DNA from: Persicobacter psychrovividus
GTDB lineage: Bacteria > Bacteroidota > Bacteroidia > Cytophagales > Cyclobacteriaceae
Assembly (NCBI RefSeq): GCF_036492425.1
Contig: NZ_AP025292.1
Location: forward strand, 3,100,001 to 3,164,000
Direction: 5' to 3'
DNA: 64,000 nt
Of this stretch, positions 56,405 to 64,000 are shown piece after piece. Within the stretch, counting starts at the first letter, position 1. Each line of letters opens with the position of its first letter. The translations under genes were made by a program, and so were the position numbers. Below the pieces are notes generated by a model. The model was given only the letters and a program-made list of their open reading frames with translations. It did not search any database and was not told the origin of the DNA.

Positions 56405-56588
56405 GGAGCTGTTGCATAATTGGTATTTCATGATTTACCTCCAAATGGTCACGCTTTGTTTTCCTTGGGCTGAAAGCTAAAGGCAGGTTTTAAAGTACAC
56501 CTGCCTACAAGATTTTTTACCCTCGAAAATGAGAAATGAGTGCGCTTATTGGTATGCTGATTTAAGGATAAAATTAGGTAACAGCCCC
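56405..56588. mobile_element. Possible miniature inverted-repeat element (MITE)
   Basis: GGAGCTGTTGCATAATT at 56405-56421 and the reverse complement of 56572-56588, GGGGCTGTTACCTAATT, agree at 14 of 17 positions. They bound a gene-free 184-base region with an internal hairpin. The outer words resemble transposase inverted repeats in shape. No target-site duplication is evident, so this is tentative. Confidence 0.4.
56481..56518 (+). terminator. Hairpin inside the MITE-like region, possibly ending the exonuclease transcript
   Basis: AGGCAGGT and ACCTGCCT (56481-56488, 56499-56506) form a stem with a 10-base loop, followed after five bases by TTTTTT. Confidence 0.5.
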
Positions 56589-56608
56589 TTTCTTTTTAAT
56601 GGATAACA

Positions 56609-58540
56609 TCAATCTGCGGCTGCCCTAATTTTAAAGGGTAGAACAGGAATTCCTTTCGTACTGAAAACAGTAGGCACATAGTAGTTTTCCCAACCATAAC
56701 TCGCCCCAATAAGATGATCGCCCCTTCTGCCTTCAAGCAAAATTTTGCCTCCCTCCACAGTAACCTTAGGGGTGTACGCTCCCCCCGATGCCGTCCATAC
56801 TTTAAATGGCTGCAAGCCTGAAAAAGGTATCATTTTCAGGTCTCCACTATTTTTCAGTGCAACACTGATTTTATGTCCCTGAAATTTAAATGTGTCCAAC
56901 ATCCTATTTTTTACGGCCTCCGGCTGTTGATACACCTCCCCCAAAGCAAGTTGACTTGCACGAAACCCGATGGTCTTTTTATCCTTTGGATGAATATCAT
57001 TTGCTGCACCGGCATCTGCTGTCCCGATTAAAGTAACACCTGACAATAATTCACACACTCGCAACTGTTCACTTCTGAACTCTGCGGCATTAATCTGCCT
57101 CCCATAATCAAAAGGGGCAATTTCAACTACCAAAAAAGGAAGGTCTGGCTTTTTCTGAAGTTTGCGATAATGTCCAATAAGCTTTTGGAGGCTTTGCCCA
57201 TAGGCCTTAGGTTCGCTCACATCCTGCTCCCCCTGATACCAAATCATTCCTTTGACGGGCATTGGCATTATCGGAACCACCATTCCATTATACATTACCC
57301 CCGACTGCTGTGTATGGTAAAAATTCGGTTGCGGAGGGAAAACCGTCTCTTTTTTGTAATTCCATTTCCCACTCAAAGGCACGCTGTCTCGTCCATTGCT
57401 AAGGAACATCTCTTCTGCAGGGCCGAGTAATCCACCTGCCCCCATGGTGTTAATAAGCCTTACAGCCACCGTAGCACTATGGCCATTGGTAAAATCCGGA
57501 GCCACTTTATATTTACGGTGTACCTTCCAGTCACCGATTTTTCGATGACTCCCCACCCCGTTACCATTTAAAAATGTCATGTCCATTTCATCAATTTGCC
57601 CCAGCGAGATCGTTACTTCAGTTCCCCAAAAATCCTGCGGAACTTCCACCACTTTTTCCAGCCAAACAATCCCTTCCGTTTCGCCTACAGTCGTCTCCGC
57701 CCAATCGGCAGGTAGCCTGATGGTTCCCTCCGTTTTTTCAGGAATCGCAAAGGCCGCCATGGGCTGATCAAGCAGCATCTGTGCATTTCTGATCTTCATA
57801 ATACTGTCCTGTAACGCCTGAATTTTTGTGTCTAAATACCTGCTTTCCCTCAACGGCCAGGCGGTTGTTGAAGCGAGTAAATGCTCTTGCTCTGTCGGCA
57901 GCCAAGCCTTAATTGGTGTACCTCCCCAAGCCGTTTGAATAATGCCCACGGGGCAGTTTAATGCATTTTGCAAAGAGTCAGCAAAGTAATATCCGATAGC
58001 ACTGAAGTTAGCCGCCTGTTGAACATCTCCATTCCACCACTGTCCCATTGCCCGGTCCTGTACATGAGGGCTCATCACTTTGTGTACCTGAAAAAGATGA
58101 ACATCGGGATTCATCCCCTCGGTCTGTAATTCAGGATAACTATCGGCTTTGTCTAAAGAAAATTCTGCATTCGACTGCCCAGCAATCCACCAAAGTTCCC
58201 CAAAATTTACAGGATCAACCAATAAGGTATCTGTACGACTGAAAACTTTCAGCCACTCATTGCGCCGTACAGGTTGTGCAGGCAGTATTATTTCCCACCG
58301 GCCATCAGCAGCTATATGGCTGATTTGCTCCTCCTGCATCCAGGAGGCTTTTAAATGAACTTTTTCCCCTGCACTGCCCCATCCCCAAATACGTATTGGC
58401 TCTTGCTGCTGAAAAACAACACCCGCCTGTATAATTTCTGGTAAGCTTAATGGGCTGACCGTTTTTGACGTACAGCTCACAAGGAGCAGAAGCGAAGTCA
58501 GCAAAAAATAAATAGGTTTCATATTAGGTGATTTTTTCAT
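56609..58540 (-). CDS. Sialate O-acetylesterase family lipoprotein
   Basis: The 643-residue protein has a lipoprotein signal (MKPIYFLLTSLLLLVSCTSK; lipobox cysteine) and an SGNH hydrolase core. The nucleophile Ser123 lies in WIAGQSNAEF, the block GMIWYQGEQDV is characteristic of sialate O-acetylesterases, and the Asp-His pair is in ANDIHPKDKKTIGF near residue 510. A jelly-roll insertion (about 265-400) is typical. It should remove acetyl groups from sialic acid or other polysaccharides at the cell surface. Two ATG codons are possible; the one at 58522 starts directly at the signal peptide and may be the true one. It is 95 bases downstream of another esterase-like gene on the same strand. Confidence 0.9.
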   Translation of the reverse strand: MKKSPNMKPIYFLLTSLLLLVSCTSKTVSPLSLPEIIQAGVVFQQQEPIRIWGWGSAGEKVHLKASWMQEEQISHIAADGRWEIILPAQPVRRNEWLKVFSRTDTLLVDPVNFGELWWIAGQSNAEFSLDKADSYPELQTEGMNPDVHLFQVHKVMSPHVQDRAMGQWWNGDVQQAANFSAIGYYFADSLQNALNCPVGIIQTAWGGTPIKAWLPTEQEHLLASTTAWPLRESRYLDTKIQALQDSIMKIRNAQMLLDQPMAAFAIPEKTEGTIRLPADWAETTVGETEGIVWLEKVVEVPQDFWGTEVTISLGQIDEMDMTFLNGNGVGSHRKIGDWKVHRKYKVAPDFTNGHSATVAVRLINTMGAGGLLGPAEEMFLSNGRDSVPLSGKWNYKKETVFPPQPNFYHTQQSGVMYNGMVVPIMPMPVKGMIWYQGEQDVSEPKAYGQSLQKLIGHYRKLQKKPDLPFLVVEIAPFDYGRQINAAEFRSEQLRVCELLSGVTLIGTADAGAANDIHPKDKKTIGFRASQLALGEVYQQPEAVKNRMLDTFKFQGHKISVALKNSGDLKMIPFSGLQPFKVWTASGGAYTPKVTVEGGKILLEGRRGDHLIGASYGWENYYVPTVFSTKGIPVLPFKIRAAAD

Positions 58541-58635
58541 TTATAATGATGCTTGTATACCTTCAGCAATACTCATTTTTCAAATAAAATTTACTTTACA
58601 TTCCAACTTGGTGTCCGTGAATCTCCATGATATTT

Positions 58636-60528
58636 TTACTGATGAAAAATCATCAGTTTGGAGGTTTGTGTATGGTCCCTAAAAACCAATTGCACGAGAT
58701 ACTGCCCATCCGCAAGCGCACTGACATCAAGTGTGTCCTGTTTTTTTCCTACCGTTTTTTTTAAAACCTGGCGTCCCTTCAAATTCAACATTCTCACCTC
58801 CATAATTGGCCTGGCACTCTGAACAGAAAGGGTAGAAGATGCTGGATTTGGAGACACCGTACAATAGGGTTTTGTACTCGATGAAGAAGATGGCAGCCCA
58901 AGTTGGGTAAGCGATATTAAAACAGGCGCATGGCCAAAAGCCTGAACTTTAATTTCCCCTTTTCGAGCATTCAGCTGGTGATTTACACCCTCAAGCACAA
59001 TTGCCAGCTTGTCCTGTTCGATTCGTTTTACTGATATCCAGTCCTCCATTGTGCTAACCACCCAAGGCGTATTAGCCTCCACATCCACAAATATTTCTCC
59101 CTCAAAGTCTGCCGCACATTCTAACACCTGGTCATCAATATTTAAGGAAAATCGCGCTTCAGGGAATACTGTTCTATAAGCTCGAAAAGCTTTAATAATC
59201 TCTTGTTGGCCATCTACATGCTGAACTTGTACCATATGAGCCTGATCTTTCAGACCTTGAGCAATCGGCACTGCTGCACCTTCCTCATCAGTATTTATCC
59301 TGACTACCGATTGCCCAAAACATTTACTTTTCCACCGAATCACATCCCCTACATTTATGGGGCTCCCGGCGGAAACAGGGACTACCATAAACCAATCAGA
59401 AGGGGAGATCACAAGTCGCTTAGAATTTGAAATAAACGTTTCTTTGCAATTTCCCGTGCCATCATCTCCCGTTTTGCTGCCTGTAACTTTAAAAGAGAAG
59501 TCTTCGGCGCTTTGCCATGCTGTAATTTCCAGTGCCCAGTCTTCTTGTTGTAAAGCCGATTCACTATTCAAGCCAATAAAACCTCCTCCCCAAGGGAAGC
59601 TCCAATGAGGCAGTTCGGGCTTTGTCCACCCATAAGTATCAGGCATATCCTCTACAAGCTGCTGATCGATCCACACTTTGAATGTGCCGCCGCTCATCGA
59701 CCGATCAACCAACAGTTCCAATGCACTTCCGTGAAATGAAAAAGTCAAAATACTATCTTCAAAATTCAAGTCTTCACCAAGCACCATTTCTGTTAGTTCT
59801 TCCAATGGGTCAACCTTCAAGTGTGGCGAAATTGTAAAGTGGGGTTTTATAATTTCAGCTAATAATCGGTAGCCTCGATCATTTGGATGGATATAGTCCG
59901 AAAGCAAATCCGTCGGTAATAATTGATGCATCTCCAGATACTGTTTCCAAGGCGTACGGATATCGATCAATTGCGCACCATACTTGATACAAAGTGCAGG
60001 TAGCTCGACCGTACTGAAATGGTCATCCTCTGCCAAATTATACTGCTGTACATGGTGATTCATCACCATAATTTCCGCAAAAGTATTGCGCCTTAAATCA
60101 TTGAGCAGCATCTCATAATCTTCGGCGGTACCATAAGCATGAAGTACAATTAAATCAGGCTGAAAAGGAATTGCATTGAACTTGAGTGTTGGCCGAAGGA
60201 GGTCCGCGGTAAACCCACCATAAGCTTCTACCTGAAAATCAAATGGCTGATAGGGGTACTGCTGCTGAAGAAACTCCTGAAGGTCTTTCGTCCATTTAAA
60301 CTGATCGCTACCCTGTCCGGCGGTAATGGACTGCCCTAAAAAGAGGATTTTCATCTTTCTGTGATTAGCCGCAGGAGTCAAATTACTTTCAGCTAAAGCA
60401 GACATGGTTCTCGAAATGGCAGCTCCGGCAAAGGATAAGTCTTGCTGAATGCCCTGAGCAGATGAGTGCAAGGCAGCACATAATAGGCCTATAAAAAAGA
60501 GAAATCGCATATTAAAAAATCTTTGCAT
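58636..60528 (-). CDS. Secreted SGNH/GDSL hydrolase with BACON-like domain and T9SS sorting signal
   Basis: A 630-residue exported protein. Signal peptide (about residues 1-25, SSAQG); SGNH domain (about 58-235) with Ser67 in FLGQSITAGQ, Asn/His blocks, and Asp211/His214 in DYIHPNDRGYR; a central beta-rich region; a BACON-like module (about 470-545, TPWVVSTMEDWISVKRIEQD); and a C-terminal T9SS type A sorting domain (about 555-630) with SPNPASSTLSV and GQYLVQLVFRD. The nucleophile motif is GQS rather than GDS. It is probably an acetyl- or feruloyl-esterase acting on polysaccharide outside the cell. It is paired with the sialate O-acetylesterase gene downstream. The ATG at 60510 is also possible. 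Confidence 0.9.
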   Translation of the reverse strand: MQRFFNMRFLFFIGLLCAALHSSAQGIQQDLSFAGAAISRTMSALAESNLTPAANHRKMKILFLGQSITAGQGSDQFKWTKDLQEFLQQQYPYQPFDFQVEAYGGFTADLLRPTLKFNAIPFQPDLIVLHAYGTAEDYEMLLNDLRRNTFAEIMVMNHHVQQYNLAEDDHFSTVELPALCIKYGAQLIDIRTPWKQYLEMHQLLPTDLLSDYIHPNDRGYRLLAEIIKPHFTISPHLKVDPLEELTEMVLGEDLNFEDSILTFSFHGSALELLVDRSMSGGTFKVWIDQQLVEDMPDTYGWTKPELPHWSFPWGGGFIGLNSESALQQEDWALEITAWQSAEDFSFKVTGSKTGDDGTGNCKETFISNSKRLVISPSDWFMVVPVSAGSPINVGDVIRWKSKCFGQSVVRINTDEEGAAVPIAQGLKDQAHMVQVQHVDGQQEIIKAFRAYRTVFPEARFSLNIDDQVLECAADFEGEIFVDVEANTPWVVSTMEDWISVKRIEQDKLAIVLEGVNHQLNARKGEIKVQAFGHAPVLISLTQLGLPSSSSSTKPYCTVSPNPASSTLSVQSARPIMEVRMLNLKGRQVLKKTVGKKQDTLDVSALADGQYLVQLVFRDHTQTSKLMIFHQ

Positions 60529-60714
60529 AAAGAAGATTGAACACCTAAAAGTGTGTTGTTGAATGGGAACAATCTACTAAAAGGAATCGCCGCGCTTGTG
60601 TACAAATCATTATAGTTACACCACAAAAAAGCGCCGCTTCCCACTTTTTATCTTTACTGCATTAAAATCAAAAGTGATAAAAAATAGTTCATTTGAAAAG
60701 CATTATACTTTCCC

Positions 60715-61098
60715 ATGAACTACTTCACTATTGCCGCAGGCTTGCTCGCTACCTTCGCCTGTATTGGTCATTTTACAATGGGCACGAAGGATTTCCTGCG
60801 CCCGATACTGCAGGCCAATGTTGCACTTATTCCCCGCAAGGTCATGCAAAGTCTTTTTCATTATATGTCGGTCATCCTTGTGCTCACTGCGGTATTATTA
60901 CTGAGCTTTGGTTTTGGGCACCATTTGGGATTTGAACACCCCAAAGACATTATTTTACTTTGGGCGGTTTTATATTTGGGCTTGGGCATCGCTCAGTTTG
61001 CTGTTGCCCTTACATTACCCGTTAAGGGAAATATCTTTCGCCTGTTTCAGTGGATCTTTTGGCTGCTGATTTCTGCCTTTTGCTTCCTTTCCCTTTAG
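60715..61098 (+). CDS. Four-helix integral membrane protein of unknown function
   Basis: A 127-residue protein with four membrane helices (about 3-20, 49-68, 79-101 and 108-125). GHFTMGTKDFLRPIL and PRKVMQSLFHYMSVILVLTA are distinctive, the first being near the N-terminus, but I cannot place a named family. Its last codon abuts the stop codon of the oppositely oriented oxidoreductase gene. Confidence 0.75.
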   Translation: MNYFTIAAGLLATFACIGHFTMGTKDFLRPILQANVALIPRKVMQSLFHYMSVILVLTAVLLLSFGFGHHLGFEHPKDIILLWAVLYLGLGIAQFAVALTLPVKGNIFRLFQWIFWLLISAFCFLSL

Positions 61099-62100
61099 TT
61101 ACAGTTTCATATCCACCACTACTTTTCCGACCGTTTTTTTGTCATGAAAAGCCTGTAAATGTAGGGGGGCTACAGAAAGCGGAATGACTTTTACCTGCGG
61201 CAGCCTGATTTGTCCACGCATATAAGCCGCCATAAATCCCTGCCCTGCCGTAATAATGCTTGCTTTTCCCCTGTCGCCAAAACCATGTCCTGCACCCAAA
61301 GCCAGCTGATGAAAGCTCATCCCTCTTTGGAAAGGCTGATCATAATCCTGTGGGCGAACAACATCTACCAGTTCAAGCATTTCACCATCAAAGGCCAGGG
61401 CATTGGCGGCCACCACATCATTATCTCCCCCGATGGTATCAAAAGCTTTTGTAACGCCTTCACCGTCAGTCAGTGCTTTCACCCGTTCCAGAATATCCTC
61501 CTTTCGGTAATCAATCACCACGTCAGCCCCAAGACTTTTTACAAATGCGATGTTTGAGGTGGAGCAAACGGCGATTACCTGTGGGCACTGCAAAACATTT
61601 TTGGCAATCTGCACAGCAAACGAACCGACACCTCCAGATCCTCCAATCACCAATAGGCGATCCTGCGCATTTACTTTGAGCTTATCTACCAGTGCCCGCC
61701 AGGCCGTCCAGCCAGCACAGGGCATGGCGGCAGCAATATGCGCCTGTATTTCATCAGCAACAGAAAGTAGGGTATCGGCATCGTGCACAGCCAAGGAGGC
61801 CAGGCCACCGTGGGGTCTGAACATATTGCCATGGTAAAGCACGCGGTCGCCAACTTTCCAGCCTTTAACTGCTGCACCCAGTGCTTTTATGCGGCCACAA
61901 ACATCCAGGCCTACCACCCAGTGGGCATTCATTTCGGTGCCGACCATCCCTTTCCAGTCGATAATTTTGGCATCTACAGGATTCAGTGCACAGGCTTCTA
62001 CTTCCACCAGCACATCATTAGCCTGTAATGGGGGAGTTGCTGCAGTGGTTGCATGGTATTCAAATTGATTTGTTGAGGGATTAAATGTAACTGATTTCAT
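61099..62100 (-). CDS. MDR-family oxidoreductase (quinone reductase-like)
   Basis: A 333-residue medium-chain dehydrogenase/reductase. N-terminal GroES-like domain with CALNPVDAKIIDWKGM and GLDVCGRIKALG; Rossmann domain with the nucleotide loop VIGGSGGVGSFAVQIAK near residue 151 and a GADVVIDYRKED segment. The four structural and catalytic zinc cysteine sets of alcohol dehydrogenases are not present, so it is closer to NADPH:quinone reductases/zeta-crystallins. Substrate unknown. It abuts the convergent 4-TM gene. Confidence 0.9.
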   Translation of the reverse strand: MKSVTFNPSTNQFEYHATTAATPPLQANDVLVEVEACALNPVDAKIIDWKGMVGTEMNAHWVVGLDVCGRIKALGAAVKGWKVGDRVLYHGNMFRPHGGLASLAVHDADTLLSVADEIQAHIAAAMPCAGWTAWRALVDKLKVNAQDRLLVIGGSGGVGSFAVQIAKNVLQCPQVIAVCSTSNIAFVKSLGADVVIDYRKEDILERVKALTDGEGVTKAFDTIGGDNDVVAANALAFDGEMLELVDVVRPQDYDQPFQRGMSFHQLALGAGHGFGDRGKASIITAGQGFMAAYMRGQIRLPQVKVIPLSVAPLHLQAFHDKKTVGKVVVDMKL

Positions 62101-62583
62101 GGGAAACTACTTTTGTTGAACGACGAACGGTACTGTTGTCTTTTCTTTCAACAAAGCGGAGGGGAGGTATTGTTTCCTGAAATAGGGAATTGGCTGTGGT
62201 GCTCCACTCATCCATACTGTCCATTAGTTTATGGATACTGAAAGTATTTAACCTGCAGATTTTAAGCCGAATTATTCACCAAGTAATTTACTTCTGACAA
62301 TTATAGCTTAGTGATTAAATTGTTAACCGTCACTTTTCGGTAAAAAAAATCCGCGCAAATTCGGCTTGCCTCGCTTTCTTGTCAATCATTTGCTGCTTTG
62401 GGAAAATTCAACACAGCTGACGATACCCTCATTTTTCGGCATGGCATCGAAATGGTGATTTGAGCATCGATCATTCGGGAAGAGTGGAATGTACTGCCAA
62501 GACCAACAAAAACCTGATAACGCACGAAAAGCCGACCCCTTGTAGGGATCGGCTTCGTATTTTTATTTCTCCGAAGAGAAAAA
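62101..62583. other. Intergenic region upstream of the oxidoreductase gene, with the rplS terminator
   Basis: A 483-base region. Apart from the terminator hairpin at 62527-62556, I see no gene or clear repeat; a short minus-strand frame overlapping rplS has no support. Confidence 0.5.
62527..62556 (-). terminator. Terminator of the rimM-trmD-rplS transcript
   Basis: Arms AAGCCGACCCCT and AGGGATCGGCTT around a short loop, with a T run on the minus strand, 28 bases after the rplS stop. Confidence 0.7.
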
Positions 62584-62943
62584 TTAGTTTGCTCTACGCT
62601 CTTTGATACGAGCAGCTTTACCTTGACGTCCACGTAGGTAGAAAAGACGTGCGCGACGTACTTTACCTAAACGAACAACTTCGATTTTATCGACATTTGG
62701 TGAAAGCATTGGGAAGATACGCTCTACTGCGATACCTGAAGAGATTTTACGAACTGTGAAAGTCTCACCGTTAGATCCTGCGTTGCGAATTTGCATTACA
62801 GTACCTTGGTATTGCTGGATACGCTCTTTGTTACCCTCTTTAATTTTACAGTGTACGTTTACAGTATCACCGGCTTTGAACTTAGGAAGCGCTGCACGGC
62901 GCTCGCTGTTCTCAGCTTCAACGAATTTAATTAGATCGCTCAT
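62584..62943 (-). CDS. rplS: 50S ribosomal protein L19
   Basis: The 119-residue L19 sits at the 30S-50S interface. Matching blocks are [20 protein letters not shown] near residue 22, [30 protein letters not shown] and the basic C-terminus [20 protein letters not shown]. It is the last gene of the trmD cluster, 75 bases after trmD, and has a very biased codon use. Confidence 0.98.
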   Translation of the reverse strand: MSDLIKFVEAENSERRAALPKFKAGDTVNVHCKIKEGNKERIQQYQGTVMQIRNAGSNGETFTVRKISSGIAVERIFPMLSPNVDKIEVVRLGKVRRARLFYLRGRQGKAARIKERRAN

Positions 62944-63018
62944 TATTGTAATCTTATCGTGCCCTCGCAGGACACCATGTCTGAATTATTTAACTGCAAA
63001 GGAGCGGCTGATCCGCTC

Positions 63019-63714
63019 TTATTTTTTTGAATCAGCATCCTTGAGTAATGCCGGACGACGCTCGCGCGTGCGCTTTACGGATTCCTCAAAACGCCAAGCC
63101 TCGATTTTCTTGTGATCTCCGGAAAGTAATACCTTGGGCACTTCCCAACCTTTGTAATCCGCAGGTCGAGTATAAACCGGTGGAGCAACCAGACCATCCT
63201 GAAAGGAATCGGTCAGTGCAGAGGTCTCATCGCCCAAAACACCCGGAATTAATCGGGCAATTGCATCTGTTACGACTGCAGCGCCCAACTCACCACCTGA
63301 CAGGACATAATCCCCGATGCTGATTTCACGGGTAATGTAATGTTCGCGAATACGCTCATCCACCCCTTTATAATGTCCACAGAGAATGATCAGGTTTCCC
63401 CCTTTGAAGGCCAGTTCGTTCGCTATACGCTGCTCGAAAAGCTCTCCGTCAGGGCTCATGTATATGATCTCTTCATACTCCCGTTCTGCCTTCAGTGAAT
63501 CTATGCACTTAATAATCGGCTCTACCATCATGACCATTCCGGCCCCACCACCAAAGGGATAATCATCAATTTGGCGGTATTTATTGGTAGAAAAATCACG
63601 CAAGTTATGTAACTCAACGGTGATCAGCCCCTTATCCTGCGCACGCTTCATGATTGAGTGCCCCAAAGGACTTTCAACCAATTCCGGTACAACGGAAATA
63701 ATATCAATTCTCAT
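63019..63714 (-). CDS. trmD: tRNA (guanine-N1)-methyltransferase TrmD
   Basis: TrmD makes m1G37 in tRNAs reading codons of the CNN and related families, preventing frameshifting. The 231-residue SPOUT enzyme has [12 protein letters not shown] near residue 52, the knot with [12 protein letters not shown] near 111, and [14 protein letters not shown] near 132. The C-terminal domain ends in [13 protein letters not shown]. rimM ends six bases upstream, as in the standard rpsP-rimM-trmD-rplS order. Confidence 0.98.
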   Translation of the reverse strand: MRIDIISVVPELVESPLGHSIMKRAQDKGLITVELHNLRDFSTNKYRQIDDYPFGGGAGMVMMVEPIIKCIDSLKAEREYEEIIYMSPDGELFEQRIANELAFKGGNLIILCGHYKGVDERIREHYITREISIGDYVLSGGELGAAVVTDAIARLIPGVLGDETSALTDSFQDGLVAPPVYTRPADYKGWEVPKVLLSGDHKKIEAWRFEESVKRTRERRPALLKDADSKK

Positions 63715-63720
63715 ACCCTG

Positions 63721-64000
63721 CTAATCCTCTAAATATACTTCCAATAAACCATCCGGCAATTGGGTTTCAATTACCTTCGCTTCTTTATCTACTTTGGTTA
63801 AAATGTCATCATCCATCGGAACCAAAACCTCCTTGCCATTGGCGTCAACGGCAATCAATGGTTGTTTATCATTATCGTAAACAGTTTTCACTGTTCCGAA
63901 TGCTCCGTGATTGACATCCACCATTCGGAAGCCAACAATTTCGTGGTAATAAAATTTGCCCTCGCCCAAATCAGGTAAAACCTCCAATGGCAAGAACAGC
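63721..64000 (-). CDS. rimM: 16S rRNA processing protein RimM, 5' end cut by window edge
   Basis: The visible 90-plus residues are the C-terminal PRC-barrel part: LPLEVLPDLGEGKFYYHEIV, GTVKTVYDNDKQPLIAV and the acidic tail LEVYLED. RimM binds S19 and helps 30S maturation. The frame runs to the right edge, so the N-terminal domain lies outside. The stop is six bases before the trmD start. Confidence 0.93.
   Translation of the reverse strand, partial: LFLPLEVLPDLGEGKFYYHEIVGFRMVDVNHGAFGTVKTVYDNDKQPLIAVDANGKEVLVPMDDDILTKVDKEAKVIETQLPDGLLEVYLED

Noticed and set aside
62382-62633. Minus-strand frame of 83 codons next to rplS
   Set aside because: It overlaps the conserved C-terminus of rplS in another frame and includes the terminator hairpin; no family resemblance.

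Overview
The window is a chromosomal segment of a Bacteroidota bacterium, most likely a marine member of the Cytophagales (Flammeovirgaceae/Persicobacteraceae-like). The evidence is a fused MurF-alanine racemase, a bacterial geranylgeranylglyceryl phosphate synthase, a secreted esterase with a BACON-like domain and a type IX secretion (T9SS) C-terminal signal, PorT-like outer membrane barrels, the rpoN/asnS divergent pair, and several TAnnTTTG promoter elements typical of the phylum. Most of the window is ordinary housekeeping DNA. No rRNA, tRNA, CRISPR array, prophage or complete insertion sequence was found.

Layout. 1-7.2 kb (minus strand): GH3-family adenylating enzyme (cut by the left edge), lptB, recJ, purE-purK and a hybrid histidine kinase. 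7.2-12.7 kb: a tiny Cys-rich membrane protein gene that appears frameshifted, a short-type alpha-glucan phosphorylase, mazG, an M20 peptidase and a SPOR lipoprotein. 12.9-20.1 kb: secA, dapF, an AlkD-like repair protein, a half-size DMT transporter and a RecD-like helicase. 20.4-25.2 kb: a GlsB-like protein, murF-alr, and a three-gene run of holin-like membrane protein, small basic protein and geranylgeranylglyceryl phosphate synthase. 25.2-28.4 kb: a glycogen-synthase-like glycosyltransferase overlapping a GH57-like protein whose catalytic residues look lost, then a convergent PAP2-type membrane protein. 28.5-32.7 kb: rpoN, asnS, hemerythrin. 33-39 kb: an RND/MMPL exporter, a lipoprotein, an unrecognised 219-residue protein and a membrane-bound SpoIIE phosphatase. 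39.3-43.4 kb: ileS and lspA. 43.4-48.8 kb: a GH25 lysozyme flanked by palindromic repeats, nuoABCD (without nuoE-N) and a Lon-N domain protein. 49-53 kb: two paralogous barrels, TM2/SHOCT protein, DUF5684 protein and radA. 53.6-62 kb: glmS, a DEDDh exonuclease, two carbohydrate-esterase-like secreted proteins, a 4-TM protein and a quinone-reductase-like enzyme. 62.5-64 kb: rplS, trmD and rimM (cut by the right edge).

How the genes fit together: cell-envelope work recurs (LptB, DapF, MurF-Alr, GlmS, LspA, SecA, PAP2, GH25), together with glucan storage (phosphorylase; glycosyltransferase plus GH57-like) and respiration (NuoABCD). 

The most notable observations are: (1) the small FeoB-associated-type Cys-rich protein split by a one-base shift at an A8 tract; (2) a Thr where the glycogen-phosphorylase family normally has its PLP lysine; (3) a probable pseudo-GH57 co-expressed with a glycosyltransferase; (4) several families of short palindromic intergenic repeats, including copies on both sides of the lysozyme gene and one array inside the nuo operon; (5) a possible MITE at about 56.4 kb. 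I see no convincing entirely new multi-gene system; the GGGPS operon and the glycosyltransferase/pseudo-GH57 pair are the best candidates for undescribed biology.
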